Source of the DNA: JBBQZL01 sp038207745
Lineage (GTDB): Bacteria > Actinomycetota > Thermoleophilia > Solirubrobacterales > 70-9
DNA: 5,284 bases
Assembly (NCBI GenBank): GCA_038207745.1
Contig: JBBQZL010000184.1
Span: forward strand, 1 to 5,284
Direction of reading: 5' to 3'
This document shows positions 1 through 5,152 of the stretch, one piece after another (positions within the stretch are counted from its first letter, which is position 1; each line of letters starts with the position of its first letter). Under the pieces are notes generated by a model, which saw only the letters and a program-made list of their open reading frames with translations, was not told the DNA's origin and made no database searches. Made by a program: the position numbers and the translations under genes.

Positions 1-29
1 TGCTCAACTACGCCGAGCAGGTCAAATAG
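1..29 (+). CDS. 3' end of an unidentified gene (partial)
   Basis: The window opens inside a gene whose last codons, from base 3, read LNYAEQVK and then TAG at 27-29. Seven of these eight codons end in G or C, whereas the overlapping frame that later carries the 54-codon gene has mostly A or T at third positions here. That marks this frame as the coding one up to base 29. Eight residues are too few to identify a family. The next gene begins 2 nt after this stop, so the two are probably co-transcribed and may be translationally coupled. Confidence 0.6.
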
Positions 30-31
30 CG

Positions 32-196
32 ATGGGGAGGCCGCGGGCGACACCGGAGAACCGCGCGCTCTCGAACTCGGATCGGGCCCGGGCCTGGCTG
101 GTGACGGGACCGCTTGCGCGCCTGGTCGCCTTCGTGATCGACTTCACCGCCGCGGTGATCCAAGGGCTCTGGTCGCGACGTAGGAGAAGTGGATAG
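32..196 (+). CDS. Small 54-aa protein with hydrophobic centre and basic tail, unknown function
   Basis: ATG at 32 to TAG at 194-196 encodes 54 residues. The N-terminal third is polar and rich in Arg (MGRPRATPENRAL). Residues about 22-47 form a mostly apolar stretch (WLVTGPLARLVAFVIDF, then TAAVIQGLW) that could be one membrane span or an amphipathic membrane-binding helix. The tail is strongly basic (SRRRRSG), which would favour a cytosolic C terminus. Third-position G/C is very high from the ATG until the last few codons, and the change of coding frame coincides with this ATG; that is the main evidence that the gene is real. The start lies 2 nt after the upstream stop, with only a weak purine-rich stretch (GAGCAGG, 15-21) before it. 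I do not recognise the family. It could be an accessory peptide of the upstream gene or of the MMPL transporter that follows, but nothing here proves either. Confidence 0.55.
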   Translation: MGRPRATPENRALSNSDRARAWLVTGPLARLVAFVIDFTAAVIQGLWSRRRRSG

Positions 197-255
197 TTCA
201 GTGAAGACAGCTTCTTCCACGGCAAGTCGATACGGAATCCGTTAGAAGAGGAACA
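197..255 (+). promoter_or_regulatory. Leader of the MMPL gene with ribosome binding site
   Basis: This 59-nt gap separates the small gene from the MMPL transporter. Just before the ATG at 256 lies the purine-rich AGAAGAGGA (244-252). Its GAGG core, 4 nt from the ATG, is a usable though closely spaced Shine-Dalgarno and supports that start. I see no convincing -35/-10 pair, so the transporter may be read from a promoter upstream of the window. The strong AGGAGA at 182-187 lies inside the end of the small gene and has no well-placed start codon after it. Confidence 0.45.
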
Positions 256-2304
256 ATGGCTTCGATCTTGAGCGTCGCGTCCGGTCGCAAGGGCAAATTC
301 ACCGTGCTGTCCATCGGCCTGATCGTGGCGATGGGCATCAGCTCATTTGCCGGAAAGTTCGAGAAGGCGCAGAAGAACGATCCGGTCAGCTTTCTGCCCG
401 GCGGTACCGAGTCGCTCAAGGAGCTCGATGCCACGCGGACGCTGCCATCCGGCAACACCGCCCCGGCGGTGACCGTGATCCAGGTCGATGGACCGCTCAC
501 GGCATCCCAGCGCGCCTACGTCGCCGGCCGGATCAAGAACCTCAACGACGACCGCCCGCTGAAGGCGGAGAAGACCGGACCCCCGGTGATCTCGAAGGAT
601 CGGACCACGGCGCTGATCATCACCCCGGTCGTGGTCGATTACGGCACCAACGAGATCCTCGACTCGACCAACGAGATCCGCGATCGGTTTGATCAGCCGC
701 CGGCGGGCCTCGACGCAAAGGTCACCGGACCGGCCGGCTACTCGGCCGACGCGATCAAGGTGTTCGAGGGCATCAACGGCACCCTCCTATATGCGGCTGC
801 CGGGATCGTGCTGATCCTGTTGATCCTCATCTACCGAAGCCCGATCTTCTGGATCATCCCCTTCTTCACCGTGATCCTGGCCGAGGGCACCTCGCGAGGG
901 CTCGGCTATCTGCTTGCCGAGTCAGGGGTGACGATCAACGGGCAGGCGGGTGGAATCCTCCCGGTCCTTGTCTTCGGAGCAGGCACCGACTATGCGCTGC
1001 TTCTGGTTGCCCGATATCGCGAGGAGCTGAGAAACCACGCGGACAAGCACGAGGCGATGAAGATCGCCCTTCGTCAGGCCGGTCCGGCGATCGTGGCATC
1101 GGCAGCCACGGTGATCGCAGCGCTGCTGACCCTCAGCCTCGCCGAGGTCAACGGCACCGCCGGCCTGGGACCGGTGGGTGCGATGGGTATCGCCGTCGCA
1201 ATGCTCGCGATGCTGACCATCCTCCCGGCGCTGCTGACGATCTGTGGTCGCCGCGCCTTCTGGCCATACATACCGAGGGTCGGCAGCTCCGGCACCGACG
1301 AGACGCATGGTCTCTTCCGGCGCATTGGCGACCGGATTGCGGTCAGGCCCCGCCGCGTCTGGGTTGGCGCAACCCTGCTTCTCGTCGTCCTCTCGCTCGG
1401 GCTCACCCAGCTCAACACCGGATTGACCAGCGGCAATCAATTCAGAGGCAGTGTTGACTCGGTCCAGGGTCAGGAGATGATCGCCAGGGCATTCCCGGCC
1501 GGGTCCGACGCCCCCTCGTCAATAATCGTCACCGACCCGGCAGAAGCCCCGGAGGTGATTGCAGCAGTTTCCGCTGTGCCTGGAGTCGCCAGCGTCGAGC
1601 TGGTCGAACGCGGGGACGTCGGAGTGCGACTCGAGGTCGTTCTCTCCGGTGATCCGTACAGCACGAGTTCGTTCGATCAGGTCCCGGGGTTGCGCGAGAT
1701 CGCGCACAACGCCTCGGGTTCTGACGTTCTGGTCGGCGGTCCGACGGCCCAGGAATATGACCTGCGAAAGGCGGCCGTCCACGACAACAGGCTGATCATG
1801 CCGATCGCCCTGCTGGTCATCTTCCTGATCCTGATCCTGCTGCTGAGGGCGCTCGTCGTGCCGATGGTCCTGATCGCGAGCGTCGTCCTTTCATTCGCAG
1901 CGGCACTTGGGATCGGCACATTCTTCTTCGAGAATGTCTTCGATTTCCCCGGCGTCGATCCCTCGTTCCCGCTCTTTGTCTTCATCTTCCTGGTCTCGCT
2001 CGGAGTCGATTACAACATCTTCCTGATGGCCCGGGTCAGAGAGGAAACGGTGTCGCGAGGGCCCCGGGACGGGATGCTGCGCGGACTGGCCGTCACCGGC
2101 GCGGTGATCACCTCAGCCGGAATCGTGCTCGCCGGGACATTTTCTGCCCTGGCGGTGCTGCCGCTCGTTTTCCTGACCGAGCTTGGATTCACCGTCGCGG
2201 TCGGCGTTCTTCTTGACACGATCATCGTCCGGTCGATCCTCGTTCCGGCCGTCGTGCTGGATCTCGACAAGAGGGCTTGGTGGCCGTCGCGCCTCTCCCG
2301 ATAG
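256..2304 (+). CDS. MMPL family (RND superfamily) transporter
   Basis: This 682-residue integral membrane protein has the duplicated architecture of MMPL/RND transporters: one helix, a large extracytoplasmic loop, five helices, then the same again. TM1 is about residues 13-33; the first loop about 34-175; TM2-TM6 about 178-330; TM7 about 369-388; the second loop about 389-512; TM8-TM12 about 513-668. The fourth helix of each half carries the Asp-Tyr pair of the proton relay: GTDYALLL (D245, Y246) and GVDYNIFLMAR (D585, Y586). Each is followed by a basic/acidic cytosolic motif (RYREE, RVREE). The halves end alike, with AFWPYIP and AWWPS. In this family proton influx drives export of lipids, lipid-linked precursors or drugs; the substrate cannot be read from the sequence. 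It is shorter than mycobacterial MmpL proteins, has no long C-terminal extension, and looks intact. Its stop codon overlaps the ribosome binding site of trigger factor. Confidence 0.93.
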   Translation: MASILSVASGRKGKFTVLSIGLIVAMGISSFAGKFEKAQKNDPVSFLPGGTESLKELDATRTLPSGNTAPAVTVIQVDGPLTASQRAYVAGRIKNLNDDRPLKAEKTGPPVISKDRTTALIITPVVVDYGTNEILDSTNEIRDRFDQPPAGLDAKVTGPAGYSADAIKVFEGINGTLLYAAAGIVLILLILIYRSPIFWIIPFFTVILAEGTSRGLGYLLAESGVTINGQAGGILPVLVFGAGTDYALLLVARYREELRNHADKHEAMKIALRQAGPAIVASAATVIAALLTLSLAEVNGTAGLGPVGAMGIAVAMLAMLTILPALLTICGRRAFWPYIPRVGSSGTDETHGLFRRIGDRIAVRPRRVWVGATLLLVVLSLGLTQLNTGLTSGNQFRGSVDSVQGQEMIARAFPAGSDAPSSIIVTDPAEAPEVIAAVSAVPGVASVELVERGDVGVRLEVVLSGDPYSTSSFDQVPGLREIAHNASGSDVLVGGPTAQEYDLRKAAVHDNRLIMPIALLVIFLILILLLRALVVPMVLIASVVLSFAAALGIGTFFFENVFDFPGVDPSFPLFVFIFLVSLGVDYNIFLMARVREETVSRGPRDGMLRGLAVTGAVITSAGIVLAGTFSALAVLPLVFLTELGFTVAVGVLLDTIIVRSILVPAVVLDLDKRAWWPSRLSR

Positions 2305-2309
2305 GGTGA
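2303..2309 (+). promoter_or_regulatory. Shine-Dalgarno of tig overlapping the MMPL stop codon
   Basis: AGGGTGA begins inside the MMPL stop codon TAG (2302-2304) and lies 6 nt before the tig ATG at 2316. This fixes the tig start. It also means a ribosome terminating on the transporter covers the tig initiation site, so translational coupling is likely. Confidence 0.65.
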
Positions 2310-2315
2310 CCCGCG

Positions 2316-3656
2316 ATGAAGACGACCGTTACCGACCTCCCCGGCTCGCGTGCCCGAGTCGAGGTTGAGGTCACCGCAGATGATGTGAACCGCAGCGTCC
2401 AGCGCGCTGCCCGTGGCCTCGCCAGGGAGATGCGCCTGCCCGGATTCCGAAAGGGCAAGGCACCGCCCTCGCTGGTCATCCAGCGGGTCGGCTTCGACGC
2501 CGTGATCGACGAGGCCGTCCGCGAGGCGCTCCCCGGCTGGTACGAGAAGGCGATCTTCGCCTCCGGCGTCAGTCCGATCGGCGACCCCGAGGTCGAGGTG
2601 ACCGAGGTCCCGAAGGCAGCCGGTGAGCCGCTTGCCTTCAAGTTCGAGGTCGGAGTCCGCCCCGAGGCGCAGCTCGGTGAGTACCTGGGCCTCGAGGTCG
2701 GCCGCGCCGACGCCGAGGTTCCCGATGACGTCATCGAGCAGGAGAGCATCCGGATGCAGGAGGGCTTCGCCAAGCTCGAGGCCGTCGAGCGCGCCGCCGG
2801 GGTTGGCGACGTGTTGATGGTCGACTTCGTCGGCTCGCTTGACGACGTTCCGTTCGAGGGCGGCGAGGCAAAGGACTACATGCTCGAGATCGGCACCAAC
2901 CAGCTGATCGACGACTTCGAGGACCAATTGATCGGCGCCTCCGCAGGCGAGCAGCAGATGGTCGAAGTGACATTTCCCGAGGAGTACGGCGCAGAGCATC
3001 TCGCCGGCCAGGATGCGGTCTTCGCCGTTTCGGTCAAGGAGGTCCGAGAGAAGATCCTTCCCGAGCTCGACGACGAGTTCGCCTCCGACGCCTCGGACTT
3101 TGAGACGATCGAAGAGCTCCGCGCCGACATCCGCAGCAAGCTTGCCGAGTCCGCCGAGGAGCGGATCGAGGCTGACTTCAAGGCCTCGGTGATCGACGCC
3201 GCGGTTGAGAATGCGACGGTTGTCGTGCCTGGCGATCTCGCGACCGCCCGCGCCGCCGAGCGCTGGGACCGGGTTGCACGCCAACTCCAGAGCAGGGGTA
3301 TGGACCCGGCGCAGTACCTGCAGATGCAGGGCAAGACCCAGGAGGAGATCATCGAGGAGTCGCTTCCGGACGCCGAGAAGGAGCTTCGCCGCGAGGCGGT
3401 GCTCACCGCGATTGCCGAGAAGGAGCAGATCGAGATCACCGAAGAGGAGATGGTCGAGGCGCTCGAGCACACCGCCGAGCACGAGCGCACAACCGGTGCG
3501 AAGTTGCTCACCAGGATGCGCGAGGACGGCCGCGACGCCCTGATCCGCGAGGACATCCAGGTGAAGAAGGCGATCGATCTCCTGTCCGAGTCGGCGAAGC
3601 CGATCCCGATGGATCGGGCAGAGGCTCGCGAGAAGCTCTGGACGCCCGGGGACTGA
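2316..3656 (+). CDS. tig: Trigger factor, ribosome-associated chaperone with PPIase domain
   Basis: Trigger factor binds beside the ribosomal exit tunnel, shields emerging chains, and has peptidyl-prolyl isomerase activity. The protein has 446 residues (E. coli 432) and the full three-domain order. The N-terminal ribosome-binding domain (about 1-120) holds the signature GFRKGKAP at residues 43-50, the same numbering as in E. coli. An FKBP-type PPIase domain follows at about 155-245, with GDVLMVDFVGSLDD, FEGGEAKDYMLEIG, FEDQLIG and VTFPEEYGAEHLAG matching the family closely. The helical C-terminal chaperone domain (about 250-440) is rich in Glu, Lys and Arg and begins near LPELDDEFA. The protein is acidic and complete, with no missing motif. 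It starts 11 nt after the MMPL gene and ends 70 nt before clpP, the usual tig-clpP order. A 23-bp tandem repeat covers its last codons and stop. Confidence 0.97.
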   Translation: MKTTVTDLPGSRARVEVEVTADDVNRSVQRAARGLAREMRLPGFRKGKAPPSLVIQRVGFDAVIDEAVREALPGWYEKAIFASGVSPIGDPEVEVTEVPKAAGEPLAFKFEVGVRPEAQLGEYLGLEVGRADAEVPDDVIEQESIRMQEGFAKLEAVERAAGVGDVLMVDFVGSLDDVPFEGGEAKDYMLEIGTNQLIDDFEDQLIGASAGEQQMVEVTFPEEYGAEHLAGQDAVFAVSVKEVREKILPELDDEFASDASDFETIEELRADIRSKLAESAEERIEADFKASVIDAAVENATVVVPGDLATARAAERWDRVARQLQSRGMDPAQYLQMQGKTQEEIIEESLPDAEKELRREAVLTAIAEKEQIEITEEEMVEALEHTAEHERTTGAKLLTRMREDGRDALIREDIQVKKAIDLLSESAKPIPMDRAEAREKLWTPGD

Positions 3657-3686
3657 GCGTCCCGACGCCCGGGGACCGGGCATCCC
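3641..3686 (+). repeat. Imperfect 23-bp tandem repeat across the tig stop codon
   Basis: Two adjacent 23-bp units, 3641-3663 and 3664-3686, match at 20 of 23 positions. Both begin with the identical 13-mer GACGCCCGGGGAC and end in TCCC. The first unit contains the last tig codons and the TGA at 3654-3656; the second is entirely intergenic. Since 23 is not a multiple of 3, the second copy cannot continue the same reading frame. The units also supply alternative short pairings, for example GGACGC (3640-3645) with GCGTCC (3657-3662), or GCGTC with the GACGC of unit 2. A tandem duplication that has since drifted is the simplest origin. Confidence 0.75.
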
Positions 3687-3700
3687 TGCGCACGGCCCGG
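3676..3700 (+). terminator. Weak hairpin between tig and clpP
   Basis: CCGGGC (3676-3681) can pair with GCCCGG (3695-3700) around a 13-nt loop. No run of T follows, so this is at most a weak or factor-dependent terminator, or simply GC-rich sequence. It lies just before the presumed clpP promoter, a reasonable place for partial separation of the two transcription units. Confidence 0.2.
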
Positions 3701-3711
3701 CATGACGCTTC

Positions 3712-3727
3712 TATAAACTCGCGGCAA
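3712..3727 (+). promoter_or_regulatory. Putative leaderless promoter of clpP
   Basis: The sequence TATAAACT (3712-3719) is an AT-rich island in GC-rich surroundings. Its last six bases, TAAACT, fit the actinobacterial -10 pattern TANNNT. Exactly 7 nt (CGCGGCA) separate it from the A of the clpP ATG at 3727, which would place the transcription start on or beside the start codon. No Shine-Dalgarno is present upstream of that ATG, as expected for a leaderless mRNA. I see no clear -35 element at 16-18 bp and no inverted repeat resembling a ClgR operator. Confidence 0.5.
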
Positions 3728-4311
3728 TGACTCCTCTTGTCCCCATGGTGGTTGAACAGACCTCGCGCGGCGAGCGTGCCTTCGACATTTTCTCGCGGCT
3801 TCTCAACGAGAGAATCGTCTTTCTTGGCACGCCTGTCACCGATGATGTCGCCAACCTGATCGTTGCCCAGCTCCTTCACCTCGACTCCGAGGATCCGGAG
3901 AAGGACGTAAGCCTCTACATCAACTCCCCGGGTGGCTCGGTCTATGCCGGCCTCGCGATCTACGACACGATGCAGTTCATCAAGCCGGACGTGCAGACGA
4001 TCTGCGTCGGCGTCGCGATGAGCATGGGCGCGCTGCTGCTGGCCGCCGGTGCCGAGGGCAAGCGGATGGCGCTCCCGAACTCGAAGATCCTGATCCACCA
4101 GGTTTCCGGTGGTTTCTCGGGCCAGGCAACGGACATCGAGATCCACGCGCGCGAGATCCTCGACATTCGCAGCAGGCTCGACCAGATCATCTCCAAGCAC
4201 ACCGGTCAGCCGATCGAGCGGGTGGCCAAGGACACCGAGCGTGACTACTTCATGAGCGCCGAAGAGGCCAAGGAGTACAAGATCGTCGATCGCGTCATCG
4301 ACCATCACTAG
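3727..4311 (+). CDS. clpP: ATP-dependent Clp protease proteolytic subunit ClpP
   Basis: ClpP is the serine peptidase that forms a two-ring tetradecameric chamber and degrades proteins unfolded and fed in by an AAA+ partner (ClpX, ClpC or ClpA) in the cytosol. The 194 residues match mature ClpP along their length, from LVPMVVEQTSRGERAFDI through LLNERIVFLG to DTERDYFMSAEEAKEY. The catalytic triad is complete: Ser99 in GVAMSMGALLL, His124 in ILIHQVSGG, and Asp173 in DTERD, each shifted by +2 from E. coli mature numbering. The N terminus starts at the conserved LVPMV segment with almost no propeptide, supporting the ATG at 3727 although no ribosome binding site precedes it. A later ATG at 3745 also lacks one and would cut conserved sequence. 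tig lies upstream, but no clpX or second clpP follows in the window, so the ATPase partner must be encoded elsewhere. Confidence 0.97.
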   Translation: MTPLVPMVVEQTSRGERAFDIFSRLLNERIVFLGTPVTDDVANLIVAQLLHLDSEDPEKDVSLYINSPGGSVYAGLAIYDTMQFIKPDVQTICVGVAMSMGALLLAAGAEGKRMALPNSKILIHQVSGGFSGQATDIEIHAREILDIRSRLDQIISKHTGQPIERVAKDTERDYFMSAEEAKEYKIVDRVIDHH

Positions 4312-4372
4312 GGCTCTTCGCCTTCCTGCCGCCTCGGCGGCGCTGCCCGTCGTTCTTGCCGCTTCGGCGGCA
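4304..4372 (+). other. Likely signal-peptide coding extension of the M23 gene without an ordinary start codon
   Basis: The M23 reading frame is open upstream of its TTG (4373) back to a stop at 4253-4255. From 4304 it reads I-TRALRLPAASAALPVVL and then AASAA before joining the annotated part. Together these give a basic n-region (two Arg), an Ala/Leu/Val-rich h-region, and an Ala-x-Ala cleavage site (AGADA, then SPAS): a typical Sec signal peptide. No ATG, GTG or TTG occurs in frame between 4256 and 4373. The best-placed candidate is ATC at 4304, overlapping the clpP stop by 8 nt; CTG at 4343 would lose the basic n-region. Either a rare start codon is used or a former ATG has been lost or misread (one base, ATG to ATC). 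Confidence 0.5.
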
Positions 4373-4379
4373 TTGTCCG
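4323..4379 (+). repeat. Degenerate direct repeat (30-bp period) forming two hairpins after clpP
   Basis: Bases 4323-4349 and 4353-4379 are 27-nt copies that agree at 22 positions; all five differences are transitions. Each copy contains a compact inverted repeat: GCCGCC-TC-GGCGGC in the first (4328-4341) and GCCGCT-TC-GGCGGC in the second (4358-4371), where a G-U pair can replace G-C. In the M23 frame the repeat encodes AASAAL twice, forming the hydrophobic core of the signal peptide. No T-run follows either hairpin, so I do not call them intrinsic terminators, though they could slow polymerase or protect the clpP mRNA 3' end. Confidence 0.6.
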
Positions 4380-5152
4380 CAATAGGCACATCCAGTCCGG
4401 CCGGAGCAGACGCTTCTCCGGCCTCGACTCCGCATCTTCATCTCAAGGCCGTGAGCGTCTCGCCGGTGCGCGCGTTTTTTGACTCGGGCCATCCGGTCCG
4501 GATCAAGTACCGCTTCGGCGCGCCACGAAAGCTCGCAATCCGGGTCGAGGTGATCAAGCGCGGAAGCGGGCGGGTCGTCCGGAGCTTTACCGGCATCAGG
4601 CGGCCCGGGCGGGCGATCACCCAGCGCTGGGCCGGCCGCACGGGATCGGGCGCGATCGCGCCCGAGGGGAGATACCGGGTCACGGTCGGCCCGCTCGATG
4701 GCCACCGGCACGCCGCGGGCCGATTCACGCTCCGCGGTCACATCTTTCCGGTCCGCGGCGACCACGGGACCCGTGGCCCGATCGGCGAGTTCGGGGCGCC
4801 GCGATCCGGAGGGCGCATCCATGAGGGCTTCGACATCACCGCGAGCTGCGGATCCCCGCTTGTTGCCGCCCGCGGTGGCAGGGTGCTCGAGGTCGGCTAC
4901 GACCCCGTCCTCTACGGCAACTACGTCCTGATCCACGGTCGCGGCGAGGACCGCAGCTACTTCTACGCCCATCTGCGCCGCCTCCCCCTTGTCGGCGCCG
5001 GTCAACGTGTCCGAACCGGCACCCGGGTCGGAGCGGTGGGGCAGACCGGCAACGCCGCCACGACGCCGTGCCACCTCCATTTCGAGGTCCACCGCCACGA
5101 TGTGCCGATCGACCCGGCTCCGTCGCTGACCGCCTGGGCGAAGTACAGCTGA
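4373..5152 (+). CDS. Secreted M23 family (LytM-type) metallopeptidase with Ig-like domain
   Basis: M23 peptidases are zinc endopeptidases that usually cut peptide cross-bridges in peptidoglycan outside the membrane; catalytically dead members activate amidases. Counted from TTG 4373 (259 aa), all metal and catalytic positions are present: His150 and Asp154 in IHEGFD, His200 in YFYAHL, and His234/His236 in CHLHFEV. Activity is therefore expected. Residues about 24-107 form a beta-rich domain ending in QRWAG and APEGRYRVTVG, resembling FlgD-type Ig-like domains. Cys159 (ASCGSPLVAA) and Cys233 (next to HLH) could form a disulfide after export. An Ala-x-Ala cleavage site lies at residues 12-14, but the rest of the signal peptide is encoded upstream of this TTG, so the true start is probably further 5'. 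The gene follows clpP with no real gap and is likely co-transcribed. A role in cell-wall remodelling is inferred. Confidence 0.9.
   Translation: MSAIGTSSPAGADASPASTPHLHLKAVSVSPVRAFFDSGHPVRIKYRFGAPRKLAIRVEVIKRGSGRVVRSFTGIRRPGRAITQRWAGRTGSGAIAPEGRYRVTVGPLDGHRHAAGRFTLRGHIFPVRGDHGTRGPIGEFGAPRSGGRIHEGFDITASCGSPLVAARGGRVLEVGYDPVLYGNYVLIHGRGEDRSYFYAHLRRLPLVGAGQRVRTGTRVGAVGQTGNAATTPCHLHFEVHRHDVPIDPAPSLTAWAKYS

Noticed and set aside
1..183. Frame 1 open from the left edge to TAG 181-183 as an alternative gene to the 54-aa protein.
   Set aside because: Its third positions are much poorer in G/C and the peptide is low-complexity Gly/Arg/Pro. The frame with ATG 32 has the composition of the confirmed genes.
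189..245. GTG-started mini-ORFs (GTG 189 or GTG 201, stop 243-245) after AGGAGA, as a leader peptide for the MMPL gene.
   Set aside because: Spacing from AGGAGA is about 1 nt to the first GTG and 13 nt to the second, and the codons have little G/C at third positions, unlike the real genes here.
2213..2240. Perfect TTGACA (2213-2218) followed after 16 bp by GATCCT, a possible internal promoter for tig inside the MMPL gene.
   Set aside because: TTGACA here is the coding of Leu-Asp-Thr in a conserved end segment of MMPL proteins (LLDTIIVRS), and the -10 half lacks the first T of TANNNT. Not strong enough to list as a promoter without 5'-end data.
2010..3683. Long - strand open frame (557 codons) opposite tig and the MMPL end.
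   Set aside because: It is an antisense shadow produced by high third-position GC. Its translation is a monotonous Leu/Asp/Gly/Arg/Val mixture with no recognisable domain, and the + strand here encodes a complete trigger factor.
4270..4275. AAGGAG as the ribosome binding site of the M23 gene.
   Set aside because: It encodes the conserved Lys-Glu of clpP (EAKEYK) and lies about 28 nt before the ATC at 4304 and about 97 nt before TTG 4373, with no start codon at a workable distance in the M23 frame.
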